Source: Protopterus annectens (Eukaryota > Chordata > Ceratodontiformes > Protopteridae). Taken from it: a DNA stretch of 64,000 bases. The notes below the pieces were generated by a model. The model had not been told where the DNA came from and did not search any database. It saw only the letters and a list, made by a program, of their open reading frames with translations. The stretch covers positions 1,492,749,179-1,492,813,178 of the forward strand of contig NC_056745.1 of NCBI RefSeq assembly GCF_019279795.1. The letters run 5' to 3'. This document shows, one piece after another, positions 22,320-33,101 of this stretch (positions within the stretch are counted from its first letter, which is position 1; every line of letters starts with the position of its first letter). The position numbers and the translations under genes are program-made.

Positions 22320-23510
22320 GCCTGTACAACTTGGTCAACTTCTTCTTTGAGTCAGTCACTAGAGCTGTGGAGAAGTCAAGGTGGTTCGCACAGCCTACCT
22401 TGATCTGGCCAAGGCCTTTGATACCATTCCCCACTCAGGATTCATAGAAAAACTCAGTAAGCTAGGCATCAACCCCTGTATCAGTAGGTTGGTTTGCAAA
22501 CTGGCTCACAGATAGAACCCACAGTGTGAAAGTAGCTGACTCCAAGTCAGACTGCTGACCAGTCATGAGTGGAGTCCCACAGGGTTCAGCCCTGGGTCCT
22601 CTCCTGTTTGGTATCTACTTCTCTGAAGTCCAGGCCAACATGAAGGGACTCCGGCTGACAAAGTTCACAGACAGTTGTAAGTTGGGTGCTGCTATTAACT
22701 CCCCAAGTGATGTTGACATCCTACAGAAAGGCCTCACTGAGACCATCGACTGGTGTCAGAACCATGGCCTTAAGCTCAATGCCAAAAAATGTCATCCTCC
22801 CCTTTGGAAAAAACCCGGTTCCCATGAATTACCACATCGATGGTAATCCACTGAACACAGAAGGCGTTATAAGAGGTCTGGTAACACTGGTTGACAGCAA
22901 CCTCTCTTTCAGGCACCACATTGCCACTGTGGTCAGAAAGTCCTATGTTACACATCTCATTACTAAGGGTTTTGCGTCCAGGAAGAAAGAGGTCATTGTC
23001 TCCCTCTACTCTTCCCTCATTAGACCAATCATCGCTTTCAATGCCCCATTTGGCACATACCTCACTAGACACCTGTAGCAACTGGAGAGGCCACAAAAGT
23101 ACCTCACAAAGAAGATTCTAGGCCTTAAACACTTGTCCTATACTGACCGACTCAAAAAGACTCCAACTATTCTTGCTCATATATAACCTACTTGGAGATG
23201 ATCTCTGCTTGACTTACAAAGCCATGTCTGACCCAGCTCTGTTAGAAATGCTACATCTAAAGAAATCCCAATCCCTCCACACCACATGCTCCAGAGACCT
23301 CAACCTCATTGCCACAATCAAGAGAACATGTTGGAGGTACAGGTTCATAACCCAGAGACTGCCCATGCTATGAAATAGACTTCCCATACATGTCAAACAG
23401 AGAACCTCACTGACCTTCTTCAAGAGGAATCTTGATGAGTGGATGGGAAATAGAAAATTCACCTCTGGGATCACTCCAGTTGCTCTGCTTGACAGATGCA
23501 CTGGGAAATA
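22320..23510 (+). pseudogene. CR1/L2-like LINE reverse transcriptase (broken)
   Basis: RT motifs in order: an AYLDLAKAFDTIPHSG-like block at ~22,395-22,440, GVPQGSALGPLLFG (22,565-22,610), then the catalytic box degraded to FTDS (FADD in the 44-kb copy), then ILQKGLTETIDWCQNHGLKL. Downstream are SRKKEVIVSLYSSLIRPII, RGHKST and KAMSDPALLEMLHLKKSQS, ending with LDEWMGNRKFTSGITPV. Frameshifts and stops divide these pieces. The lost Ala and Asp of the FADD box alone would inactivate it. It belongs to the Jockey superfamily; I cannot separate CR1 from L2 by eye. Confidence 0.8.
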
Positions 23511-23605
23511 AGGTTGGGTGGCACGATGCTAGGGTAATCCAATGGGCTAGGCTTGTAAAGGCTCCAGAGCCATTAGCCTAGTACACACCTATGAACCTTC
23601 ACAGA
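22320..23605 (+). mobile_element. CR1/L2-like LINE, 5'-truncated
   Basis: From about 22,320 (FFESVTRAV) to the tail at 23,605 (AGCCTAGTACACACCTATGA, ACC). The same tail appears inverted at 43,671 and 51,070, so the three are one family. It is 5'-truncated inside the RT domain. Confidence 0.85.
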
Positions 23606-25389
23606 CAGCTGAAATTTGTCTCAGTGTTTTACCCATAAACTCCTCTTATTCTCAAATTTGCAGCCCTGATGTAGGACCCTGCTGTTTTTAATGTGGTTTC
23701 TTTAATTATATGAAAATACTCTGTGATAAAAGTATTTATACTCTGAGGAGAGTTGAGCCCCAACAGAAGCTAAATTATGTGAAACAGTAGTAAGTCTGGG
23801 CTGATGAATCCTGAAACAGTAGACTTGTCAAGCAATGAGACTTTTAGGTCTGGCATGATCATGGAGTGCACATACTGATGAAATTGTTGTATTGTGTCTT
23901 GGCAGTAGCAATGACAGCGAGGCGAAGACTGGTCAGACTGTCCCTCTTTTAGAGGAATGTTCATTTTGAGTCTTGATGTAACCCTTCACATAATTTTCTG
24001 AATCTCCCTCATCACATGTGATTTTTGAAGCTGCCCAATATTAAAAACACGTCCAACATACTAGTGACAGCAATAACTTAGAAGACGCATCTTACAGCTC
24101 TCCTTTTCAGAAGCAAAAATGAATGACCTTGTGTGGTAGGATTTTGCATTATAGTTCATTAAAGTTTACAGATTGTAAGTTGTCTTTTTGATGAATTACT
24201 TATGTTTTTCCATCATTCACACTTTTAAAACTTGTATTTCTGGATAGTATCTCACATTTCTCTTGTAAGCAGGAAAATGTGTTCTATTTGGTATTTAAAT
24301 TTTAAGCTAATTAGAAGACCAAATTTTTAGCTGGATGGTACCTACTTTTCTAGGCCTTTGTTTCAGTTTTTAATGGTACCAGTTTGATGACTGGGCCTCT
24401 TTGCAGAGGTTTTGTTGGATAAGTATTGTCCTCCTCAGAAACGCGAGAAGACTTTATCTTCTTCAGTTCACGGAATGCCTCCTTTGAAGATTTATCTCTG
24501 CCCGATTTAACACTATTTAACATTTGTCATTAAGCAAACTCCGTGCTTCCCATTTTCATAGTTGGTTTGATGTGCAGTCTGAAGAAAACAATGTATGAAT
24601 AAGTACAAGGCTCTGCACAACTGAATCTGTTGATGGTGATGCAGGATATGAAACACTTGAACTCCCAAGAACTGAAGAAGGCTCCTAGGGTACACACTGG
24701 CTATAAACAAGTGTGTTATGCACCCGTGAAGGTTCTGTGAAACACTATCACGGAACTGGCTAAAGCTGTCCTAAGGAACAGACGACTGCTCATAAACTGG
24801 CTGTCTTGACAACAATAAATTTAGTTTCGAGGACTGCATTAGTCGGTGAAACAGACTAAATTCAGCCCATTCCCATTGGCTGTATCTCAAGGGAAGACCA
24901 TCCAGCTCTCTGGTCTTTTCTTTCAGTTGTTTGTAGAAAGTTAGACAACTTCTAGTGTTAACAGATTAGACAACGTATTTTGTCCTTTGTAAATACAAGC
25001 AAAGCCTACAGCGGCTGCCTTGAGGACGTCAGTTTCTTACCTTAACTTGCTCTTCTTTTGTTTTATATAGACTTTCAATAATCCCTCAATCCCTCCAGGG
25101 CATCTCTTACAGATGTACTAGGAGATCTCCTTCCACCAAGCTTTCAAAATGTTTGTTTTTTTAATTTGCATAAAGCATTAATTGTGTGAATTGCTGATGA
25201 CCCAGAGTGGTCTCAAAATGCTTCACCCTTGAGACTGAGTGAATTCAACATTTACATCTAAGATCTTCTGAATTTTTCATTTGGCCCTTTTCTACCGCTT
25301 CTCACTGATAACACCTGAGCTATAGGACCTACAGCCATTCCTGCTATCAATGGAGTCCCCTGGTCTGTTCCTTCCTTTCTTTGTTTCAG
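23606..25389. other. Anonymous DNA
   Basis: No gene, RNA gene or complete element seen over about 1.8 kb. Confidence 0.6.
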
Positions 25390-25600
25390 ATTTTCTTTGT
25401 GTTTCACTGTTGCAGTCATTACATTTGGGTTATCTGCTTGCAGGTAGCCCTCAGTCGGCCTGATTAACAAAGTCTTGGGTCCTGCGTCGGTTGCTGTCCC
25501 TTCTTCCATGACGTCAGTTCGTCAGGGGTATAAAACATGCAGCTGACGCCATTACCCCAGTCTTTCTTGCCGTGCGGTGCCTGAAGCAAAAGCAGTTCGG
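25390..25600. repeat. DIRS copy B left inverted terminal repeat
   Basis: Contains TTTCACTGTTGCAGTCATTA, the CRE-like TGACGTCA (25,509-25,516) and TATAAAA (25,529-25,535). It matches the inverted right ITR at 36,690-36,756 plus 37,379-37,518. Confidence 0.85.
25509..25535 (+). promoter_or_regulatory. DIRS promoter: CRE palindrome plus TATA box (copy B)
   Basis: TGACGTCA at 25,509-25,516 and GGGGTATAAAA ending at 25,535, about 160 bp before the probable Gag start. The same pair is found in copy D (26,844-26,870). Function is inferred from the motifs and their conservation. Confidence 0.6.
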
Positions 25601-26724
25601 CCGACTCCTGAAATGTTTATTTTCAAGTTTCAGAACCGAAGTTTTCAACTAAAGCTAAGTTACCCCATTGGGGAAACTTTTTCTTGCTCCTTACCGATGT
25701 CAGTAAAAGTTAATAATTATATTACTTGTGGAAAGCAAATGCCTCACAAAGATATTAATTCGTACCATATTCCTTGCCTAGGCCCTGACCATGACGTACC
25801 TTGCTGTCGGTTTTATGCTTTATTTAATCAGCGCACTATTCATTGTCTGTATATTTTCACTTCTAAATATTTTGGTTCTCAGTTTAATTATCGAGAAATG
25901 CCATTGGTTAGCCATCTGACTACTGGGATTCCGAAAAAATGCAAAGATAAAGACAGGCCGCAGAGGTCCAAAGCTGTCAATGCTTCTCCTAAGCCGTTCG
26001 CCAGTACTCAGTGAGGTGCTTTCGCAGCCCCTAATACCCGCTATTTCTGACTCACAGGCCTCTACTGAGACCCATTCGGAGTCCAGTATTCCGCGAGATG
26101 CTTCAGCTGTGGAACCTGTGGATGTCTCTACCTTGAATGGGTCCGGAGCCGCTGTGCAAGCACTGGCTTCTGAGGGTGTATTCAGGCCTAAGGACTTGCA
26201 TATTAAACCAACGCCTCCTCCTTCATTTAGGCCAAAATATTGAACCATGCCTACGAAACCAATGCCCAGGCCACATGCTCAGGCCTCTATGCCTAAAAAA
26301 CAAATAAGAATGGTTGAAGATCTTACAACTCTAACCAGGGGAAGCCAACCTCCCCCTTCTAAGAGACCTAGGACTGAAGTTGTTTATGAATCTTCTGAAC
26401 AGGATTCTGATTCCTCTGATGATCTGGATTTGCCCTTGTCTACTTATGAGGATTCTGATGCAGAGGACTCTATTCCCTCTGCTTCCCCTCCAGAGGATTT
26501 TCTTTTTGGGGAAACCTTACATACTCTAAGGGAGCATTTCCACTGGGAAAGCCAAGATTTTTCTGATTAAAAAAAAAAGGCTTAGGGATTTCTTACTCCT
26601 GCCTCAGCATAGGCCTTTAGCTATTCCTCATGTACTAGACATTGTGATGATGCCTTTTCAGAATCTAGTTTGGTCCCTGATTATTTGCCTCCTGCTCCCA
26701 GAAAACCTGACAGATATTACAGGG

Positions 26725-26930
26725 ATGTTCATCGTGTTTCACTGTTGCAGTCATTACAATTGGGTTATCCTGCTGGCAGGCTACCCGCAGTCGACCTAAA
26801 TTCCAAAGTCTTGGTCCGTCATCGGTTGCTGTCGCCTTCTCCCTGACGTCAATGCGCCAGGGGTATAAAATATGCAGCCGACGCCATTTTCTCCAGTCTT
26901 TCTTGCCGCGCGGTGCCCAAAGCAAAAGCA
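26725..26930. repeat. DIRS copy D left inverted terminal repeat with promoter motifs
   Basis: Includes TGACGTCA at 26,844-26,851 and GGGTATAAAA ending at 26,870. It is homologous to the left ITRs of copies B and E. The matching right ITR is mostly deleted; only about 31,793-31,853 remains. Confidence 0.85.
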
Positions 26931-27045
26931 GTTCGCAAGTGCCAGTCGGCCGACTCCTGAGATTTTCGTGTTCGAATTTCAGATCCGAAGTCTTCATTTA
27001 AAGCCAAGTACCTTGTTGGGGAAACTTTTTTCTTGCTCCAACCCG

Positions 27046-28771
27046 ATGTCAGAAAAAGTTAATAATTGTATTTCTTGTGGGAAGCAAATACCTCATAAGG
27101 ACTTCCATTCTTATTGCATTCCTTGCCTAGGCCCTGATCATGATGTTGCTAACTGTCGGTTTTGTGCTAGATTTAACCAACGCACTATTAAGCATCTGTA
27201 CGATTTTGCATTTCACTACTTTGGCTGAAGATTTAATTACACTGTCATTGGATAGCCATCTGACTACTGCAATTCACAAGAAATGCAAGGAAAAAGAAAG
27301 ACGGGCATCCGAGGTCCAAAACTGATGACGAGGCTTCTTCTAAGCCATTCGCCGGTTCTCAATGAGGCACTTTCGCAGCACCTGACGCCCGCTACCTCAG
27401 AGCCACAGGCCGCTTCCGACACCCATGTGGAGCCGACTAGGCCATTGGAAACTCAAGGTATTGGACCCTCGGAAACTATTCCCTCAGATGGGTCCGGAGC
27501 CGCTGAGCAAGCATCGGCGTCTGAGGGTGTTTTCAGGCCTACACAGTTAGATGTGAAAATGACTTCAGCTTCAAAGGCAAAGACTTGAGCACCTCTAAAG
27601 ACAAAGAAACAAGTACAGCAATCCCATGGAGAGGCCTCCATGCCTAACAAACAGATGCTTAAAATGGCCGAAGACCTAATTACTTTGATCAGGGGTTCCC
27701 ATCCCCCTCCAGATAAGAGGCCTAGGCAAGAGACAGAATATGAATCTTCAGATCAAGTTATCATTTCCCTTGATTCTTCTTCTGAACAGGAATACTCTCT
27801 TCCTCCCTATGAGGAATCTATCCCTTCAGCCTCTCCTCCTGAGGATTATTCTTTTGGGGAGACCCTGCATACCGTGAGGGAGCACTTCCACTGGGAGAGC
27901 CAAGATTATTCAGAATCTAAGAAAAGGCATAGAGACTTCCTTTGACTACCTCAGCACAGGCCTCTTGCTATTCCTCCTGATTTAGACATTGTAGATGATG
28001 TATTTTCAGAGTCCGGTCTAACTCCTGACTCTTTACCTCCAGCTCCTGTTAAGCCAGACAGATACTACAGGGTTCCTGATTCACATACATTTCTTTATAA
28101 AAACCCTGCTGCTGACCCAGAAACGATCTCTCAGGGTACCAAAGGGGTCAAGGCTTCCACTGCAAAAAACCCTATCCCCTCTGATAGGGATTCAAGGGCA
28201 CTGGACAGATGGGGAGGGGGAAAGATTTACACTTCTGCTATCTTGGTTGTAAGGGCTTTAAATTGCCAGTTTCATATGCTTAAATATCAGCAATATATTA
28301 TGTCACTGCTTAAACAGAAAATGTTGACAAATTCTGAATGTGCAAAAAACAAATAAATGCAGGATTTATTGCATGCAGCTGAACAAGTGGGAAAGCATAC
28401 TTTGCAATGTGGTTTTGATTCTCTGGAGGCCTCCTGCAGGGCTGCTGTTATGGGTCCTGTCATTAGGAGGCATGCTTGGTTAAAGGAACGAAATCTGCCT
28501 GATCATGTTAAAGCAAAATTATTAGATGCTCCATTACAGCATGATACCTTTGTTTGGTGTTAAAGTAGAAGAGGTGTTGAAGAAAATGGAGGACAAAGTT
28601 AAATCTATGCAAACAGTCGAGGATTTCTTACAGGTACAGCCACCCAGATTTAGCAGGAACTGGCCTACAAAGAATTGGTCCTTTCCAGTGTCAGACAGGC
28701 CACAAAGAGGCAGATACAGATGCCCCAGAGGCAGATCCCAGCCCCAAGGCTCATACAGGTCTAAGCAATGA
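27046..28771 (+). pseudogene. DIRS copy D Gag-like ORF (broken)
   Basis: Start at ATG 27,046 (MSEKVNNCISCGK). The upstream in-frame ATG at 26,872 lies only two bases past the TATA box and is unlikely to be used. The Cys/His block is CISCGKQIPHKD..CIPCLGPDHD..CRFC. The middle part has PPPDKRPRQETEYESS and SASPPEDYSFGETLHT. The C-terminal part has GFDSLEASCRAAVMGPV and KLLDAPLQHD. At least four frame breaks are seen (about 27,230, 27,590, 27,945 and 28,545). It is a predicted structural nucleic-acid-binding protein, by comparison with DIRS Gag. Confidence 0.8.
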
Positions 28772-28772
28772 G

Positions 28773-30725
28773 GTGCTTCTACCTCCAAAAGCGGAGAAGA
28801 TAAATCACAGCCATACAGGAAACAGTCCTAATGAATCCTCCCTGCCAGCGCCAAGCACATATCTTCTGGCACCTCCTTTAGGGGGAAAACTAGCACTTTT
28901 TTCTCAAAACTGGCACCTAATCACCCAGGACAAATGGGTCTTGGATGTAGTGTCACAAGGCTACAGGTTCCACTTTCACACCCTGCCAAGGGCAAATGGT
29001 ATTCCAGACCTGCCACACAATCAATGGGCAGAGGCACAAAAACAAGTTTCATCCCTCATGGACATGAGGGCCATTCAGCGAGTACCACAGCAAGAGCAGG
29101 GACAAGGATTTTACTCAAGACTTTTCTTGGTGCCCAGAAAGGACAAAGCCTGGAGACCAATACTGGACCTGTCTATTCTAAACACATTTCTGGATATTCC
29201 AAAATTCAAAATGTTGACTCTGCAGCAGCTTCTGCCCATGCTGGTCAAGAAGGCTTGGCTTGTGACTTTAGACCTAAAAAAAGGCATACCTGCATGTCCC
29301 AATCAGACAATCATGCAGAAGATACCGCAGATTCATAGCTGGCTCAATGCACTACCAAGTCTCTCCACTGCCCTTTGGCTTATCTACTGCGCCCAGGGTC
29401 TTCACAAAATGCCTGGCACCAGTAATTACATTTTGCAGGCAAAGAGGAATACAAATATATCCTTACTTGGACGACTGCCTTATTCAAGCAGAGAACAAGG
29501 ACATTCTACTACAGCATCTGGCGTTTGTAAAAAGATTACTAATATGCCTAGGGTACACAGTAAATGAAAAGAAATCAAAACTAGTACCCTCTCAGATAAT
29601 ATTCCTGGGTGCAAGCTTAAATACAACTGCCCAGATGGCTTATCTCATGCCAGACAAAGGCAACTGACTACTTATTTCAAAATGTTGGCAGCAAAGACTC
29701 TGTTATCTGCAAGAAAAATTCTGCAGGCTTTGGGCTTCATGGCATCCTGCATTCTGCTAGTTCCATATGCAAGACTGCATATGAGGAAACTACAATGGCA
29801 TCTAAAAAGTGTTTGGACTCAACATTGCCACAGCCTGGAAACAATAATTACCCTCATTCCCTGCCTGCAACAGGAGTTTCGATGGTGGGCAAAGGCCTTG
29901 GCACCACAACAAGGGACAGCCATTCAGTTTACCCACAGCCAGTCAGATATTAACAACAGATTATGCCTGGGGGCCCACATGGCAGGAAGATGTATTCAGG
30001 GCACATGGTCCACAAGCCAAATGCATCTACATATCAATCAAAAAGAGATGCTAGCTGTTCAGAATGCCTTGACAGCCTTCAAGGATCTACTTCATTCAGG
30101 ACAACTGCTGATAAAGACGGACAATACTACAGTCATGTGGTACATAAACAAGCAGGGAAGCGCACATTCCTACCCCCTCTGCAGACTAGCCATGACTTTG
30201 TGGGACACAGCATTGACTTACCAAGTACATCTGCAAGCACAATTCCTGCCAGGAAAGATAAATACTCTGGCAGACGAACTAAGCAGAAACCTCATGGATC
30301 CCCACGAGTGAAAATTGGATCCACAAGTCTTCAGCATGATAACAAGGAACTGGGGATGCCTGGACATAGACCTATTTGCCTCCCCTCACAACTGTCAACT
30401 ACAGAGATTCTGCACAAGGACTTATCACAAGCAAGCATGGAAAGTGGATGCTCTATCTTTCAGCTGGAAAAACTTAACAGTATATGCCTTTCCTCCACTG
30501 CCTCTCCTCCTCAAGGTACTCCTAAAGGTCAGACAAGAGAAGCCAAAAATGATACTGATTGCCCCAGACTGGCCCCGCCAGCACTGGTACCCAATCCTAA
30601 AGAACTTGTCTCAATGTCCAGCCTGGACATTACCTCAAATTCCTCACTTACTGACCCAACAAAGCAATCAGATCCTGCACAGCCAACTCAGGACCTTAAA
30701 TCTGGCAGCATGGTGGATAATGTAG
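28773..30725 (+). pseudogene. DIRS copy D RT / RNase H / downstream domain (broken)
   Basis: The RT N-terminal half is open at 28,773-29,280 (GQGFYSRLFLVPRKDK, WRPILDLSILNTFL, WLVTLDLKK). A one-base change then shifts the frame. The rest of RT is at 29,347-29,667, with PLPFGLSTAPRVFTKCLAPV and the catalytic YLDD. RNase H is at 29,682-30,311: its first catalytic Asp region is damaged by a small deletion, while QKEMLAVQNA, KTDNTTVMWYINKQG and ADELSR remain. A third piece (30,315-30,725) has DIDLFASPHNCQLQRFCTR and LIAPDWPRQHWYPIL. In DIRS elements this position often holds a Dam-like methyltransferase domain; I cannot confirm its motifs. Confidence 0.85.
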
Positions 30726-31750
30726 CCATTCAGAACACACCTCTCTCTAAAGCGGTGATGGATGTTATTTTGGAGGCCAGGAGGCCTAGTACCAGAAAAT
30801 CTTATGCAGAAAAATGGAAGAGATTCTGTGCTTGGAACCAGGCACAAGGAATTGACACGATTGTACCAAATATTCCTCAGATTTTGCAATACTTAACTGA
30901 GATGCTGGACAAAGGCCTATCCTTTTCATCAATTAAGATTCATGCCTGTGCCATTTCAGCTCATTACAATACAGGACCACCTATTTTTTCTCATCCATTA
31001 CTAAGGCAGTACCTCAGAGGGGCCCAAAACATAAGACCTCCAAGGAGAGCACCAATACCTGCATGGGACCTCAATTATGTCTTGGAAAAACTCACACTGC
31101 CTCCTTTTGAGCCAGCTTCTACAGCTGATATAAAGTTCTTATCCTGGAAAACAGCTCTGCTCCTAGCAATAACCTCTGCAAGACGAGTCTCAGAGTTACA
31201 GGCACTCGTGGCTGTGGAACCTTTTATCATTTTCCATCTTGACAGGGTTTCTCTGAGGACAAACCCGACATTTATGCCTAAGGTAGTGTCTAGTGTGGCC
31301 CTTAACCAAACCATTCATTTGCCTACCTTTTATCCAAACCCACAGGATAAAGGTGAGAGACTTCTGCATTCTTTGGACATACACAGACAGCTATGTTTCT
31401 ACTTGGACAGAACTAAAGCTTTCAGAAAGTCTGAGCAACTTCGAGTGGCATATGCTGCAGGATCACAGGGAAAGGCTATCTCAAAGTGGATAGGTCACTC
31501 CATTCATTTCTGCTATTCACAACATGGCAAATCAGTGCCTAAGGGCATTAGGCCACATTCAACCAGAGCAGCAGCCAATTCAGCAGCCTTCCTCAGAGGA
31601 GTACCAACCAAAGACATCTTAGAGGCTGCAACTTGGAGTTCAGTGCACACTTTTACAAAGCACTACCACTTACCTCTCTATTCAAAATCCAGGGCAGGCT
31701 TTGCCACTGCATTTCTGCAGGGCCTCATAGCCTCTCCTAATCCTATTTAG
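29963..31750 (+). CDS. DIRS copy D tyrosine recombinase, open frame
   Basis: A 595-codon open frame. The first ~265 codons overlap the RNase H and downstream-domain frame in another register, as DIRS YR frames often overlap RT. The recognisable YR starts near residue 265 (DVILEARRPSTRKSYAEKWKRF, the core-binding domain). The catalytic Arg lies in TSARRVSELQAL. Later come ISKWIGHSIHFCYSQHGK, the H-x-x-R motif HSTR, AATWSS and the Tyr in FTKHYHL. All visible catalytic positions are present. Compared with copies B and E, four residues (QTIS) are missing before KWI. It joins circular DIRS DNA to the target. The true start is uncertain. Confidence 0.85.
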   Translation: MPGGPHGRKMYSGHMVHKPNASTYQSKRDASCSECLDSLQGSTSFRTTADKDGQYYSHVVHKQAGKRTFLPPLQTSHDFVGHSIDLPSTSASTIPARKDKYSGRRTKQKPHGSPRVKIGSTSLQHDNKELGMPGHRPICLPSQLSTTEILHKDLSQASMESGCSIFQLEKLNSICLSSTASPPQGTPKGQTREAKNDTDCPRLAPPALVPNPKELVSMSSLDITSNSSLTDPTKQSDPAQPTQDLKSGSMVDNVAIQNTPLSKAVMDVILEARRPSTRKSYAEKWKRFCAWNQAQGIDTIVPNIPQILQYLTEMLDKGLSFSSIKIHACAISAHYNTGPPIFSHPLLRQYLRGAQNIRPPRRAPIPAWDLNYVLEKLTLPPFEPASTADIKFLSWKTALLLAITSARRVSELQALVAVEPFIIFHLDRVSLRTNPTFMPKVVSSVALNQTIHLPTFYPNPQDKGERLLHSLDIHRQLCFYLDRTKAFRKSEQLRVAYAAGSQGKAISKWIGHSIHFCYSQHGKSVPKGIRPHSTRAAANSAAFLRGVPTKDILEAATWSSVHTFTKHYHLPLYSKSRAGFATAFLQGLIASPNPI

Positions 31751-31792
31751 CCCCAGCCTCCTAGCCTTAGCTTTGGGATTCAACCCAATTGT

Positions 31793-31853
31793 AATGACTG
31801 CAACAGTGAATACATTCGAACATCTACATTTATGGTAGGTACACAACTGTACT
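31793..31853. repeat. Copy D residual right end (ICR-ITR fusion)
   Basis: Holds the first part of the ICR fused to the last part of the right ITR at the shared AATGACTGCAACAGTG. The intervening ~300-400 bp seen in copies B and E is missing. Confidence 0.8.
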
Positions 31854-32312
31854 TTCCTGATTCACACAAGTTCCTTTTTAAAAATCCTATTGCGGATCCA
31901 GAGACTATTTCTCAGGAGCCCAAGGGCATTAAGGCTTCTACTGCTAAAAATCCTACCCCCTCTGATAGACACTCCAGGGCACTGGATAGATTGGATAAGA
32001 AAGTTTACACTTCTGCAACCTTGGCAATTAGGGCTTTAAACTGCCAGTTTCATATGTTAAAGTATCAGCAACATGTTATTGGATTGCTTAAACAGAAAAT
32101 TGTTACTTCCTGACTGTGCTGAAAATAAAGAATTACAGGATTTAGTGCATTCTGCTGAACAGGTTGGAAAACATAATTTGGAATGTGGATTTGATTCATT
32201 AGAGGCTTCTTGCAGGGCTGCTGTTACTGGGTTTGTGCTCAGAAGGCATGCTTGGCTTAAGGAACAAGGTTTGCCTGATCATGTTAAAGCTAAATTGTTG
32301 GATACTCCCTTA

Positions 32313-33101
32313 CGAAAACCACCAAGAATAGAAACAGGAGCTGGATGCAATCATGACTAGGCCTGATACTTATAATACTGGGAATTTTTTACAGAAACTG
32401 TTAAAGTTGGAAAGTATGTTTATTTTACATTTTGGTACATTAAAACCAAAAGGTTTAAATCTGGAAATAAACTTGACTATTTGAGATTTCACTTTAGGTA
32501 TTTGTATACACATAAAAAATTTTGATTATGTGTTCTTGTATACTAATGTATTAATGTTTTTGTATAAGTGCTATTTCTGATTATGTATCAGTAATTTTAG
32601 TGTATGGTCCCTTTTATTCTGAAGCCATGTGATTTATGCAATTATCTTATTATTCAATTAAGGATGAAATTTTTGTATAAAAAGATGCATTAATTGTGGA
32701 AAGGTTATTCCTTTGAAGGCTGTGTAAGCCGAGGTACCAGAATAAACCTGATTGCATCCAGCTCGAGATTTCACTTTAGGTATTTGTATACACATAAAAA
32801 ATTTTGATTATGTGTTCTTGTATACTAATGTATTAACGTTTTTGTATAAGTACTATTTCTCATTATGTATCAGTAATTTTAGAGTATGGTCCCTTTTATT
32901 CTAAAGCCATGTGATTTATGCAATTATCTTATTATTCAATTAATTAAGGATGAAATTTTTGTATAAAAAGATGCATTAATTGTGGAAAGGGTATTCCTTT
33001 GAAGGCTGTGTAAGCCGAGGTACCAGAATAAACCTGATTGCATCCAGCTCCTGTTTCTCTTCTTGGTGGTTTTCGTATTTACAAGGTTTTGGTTTTTTAC
33101 A
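32313..33101. mobile_element. Unclassified insertion with inverted ends, internal tandem repeat and 14-bp TSD
   Basis: Flanked by TGGATACTCCCTTA at 32,299-32,312 and 33,102-33,115. The left end 32,313-32,353 (CGAAAACCACCAAGAATAG..) is repeated inverted at 33,035-33,075 with one mismatch. After the right arm come 26 more bases (TATTTACAAGG..TTTTTTACA). Inside, a unit of about 282 bp (32,483-32,764) is repeated directly at 32,765-33,050. Non-coding. It could be a PLE-like insertion, where tandem and inverted tail copies are common, or a solo structure of another retroelement: the GAATAAACCTGATTGCATCC end resembles a retroviral-type polyadenylation region. Confidence 0.75.

Larger units (their letters stand above)
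26725..31853 (+). mobile_element. DIRS retrotransposon copy D, nested in copy B (5,129 bp)
   Basis: Starts ATGTTCATCG at 26,725 and ends ACTGTACT at 31,853. Removing it joins ..ACAGGG to TTCCTGATTC.., which matches the undisturbed sequence at 28,075-28,090 in copy D itself. Integration therefore left no TSD. The right end lacks the segment between the ICR and the terminal ITR: the junction lies in a shared AATGACTGCAACAGTG at 31,793-31,808. Confidence 0.92.

Noticed and set aside
25258-25509. Minus-strand open frame at the copy B left ITR (similar ones at 26,665-26,997 and 53,728-53,967)
   Set aside because: Arises from the conserved ITR read in antisense; it recurs because the ITR recurs. 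No independent evidence of coding.
29963-30760. N-terminal ~265 codons of the copy D recombinase frame as a separate domain
   Set aside because: They overlap the RNase H and downstream-domain frame in another register and show no recognisable fold; likely not all translated.
32483-33050. Hammerhead ribozyme in the 282-bp tandem unit
   Set aside because: No CTGANGA...GAAA arrangement on either strand.
32313-33101. Solo LTR or LTR pair of an endogenous retrovirus
   Set aside because: There is a polyadenylation-like GAATAAA and tandem 282-bp units, but the TSD is 14 bp, the ends are inverted copies, and no TG...CA ends or coding remnants are seen. Kept as unclassified.
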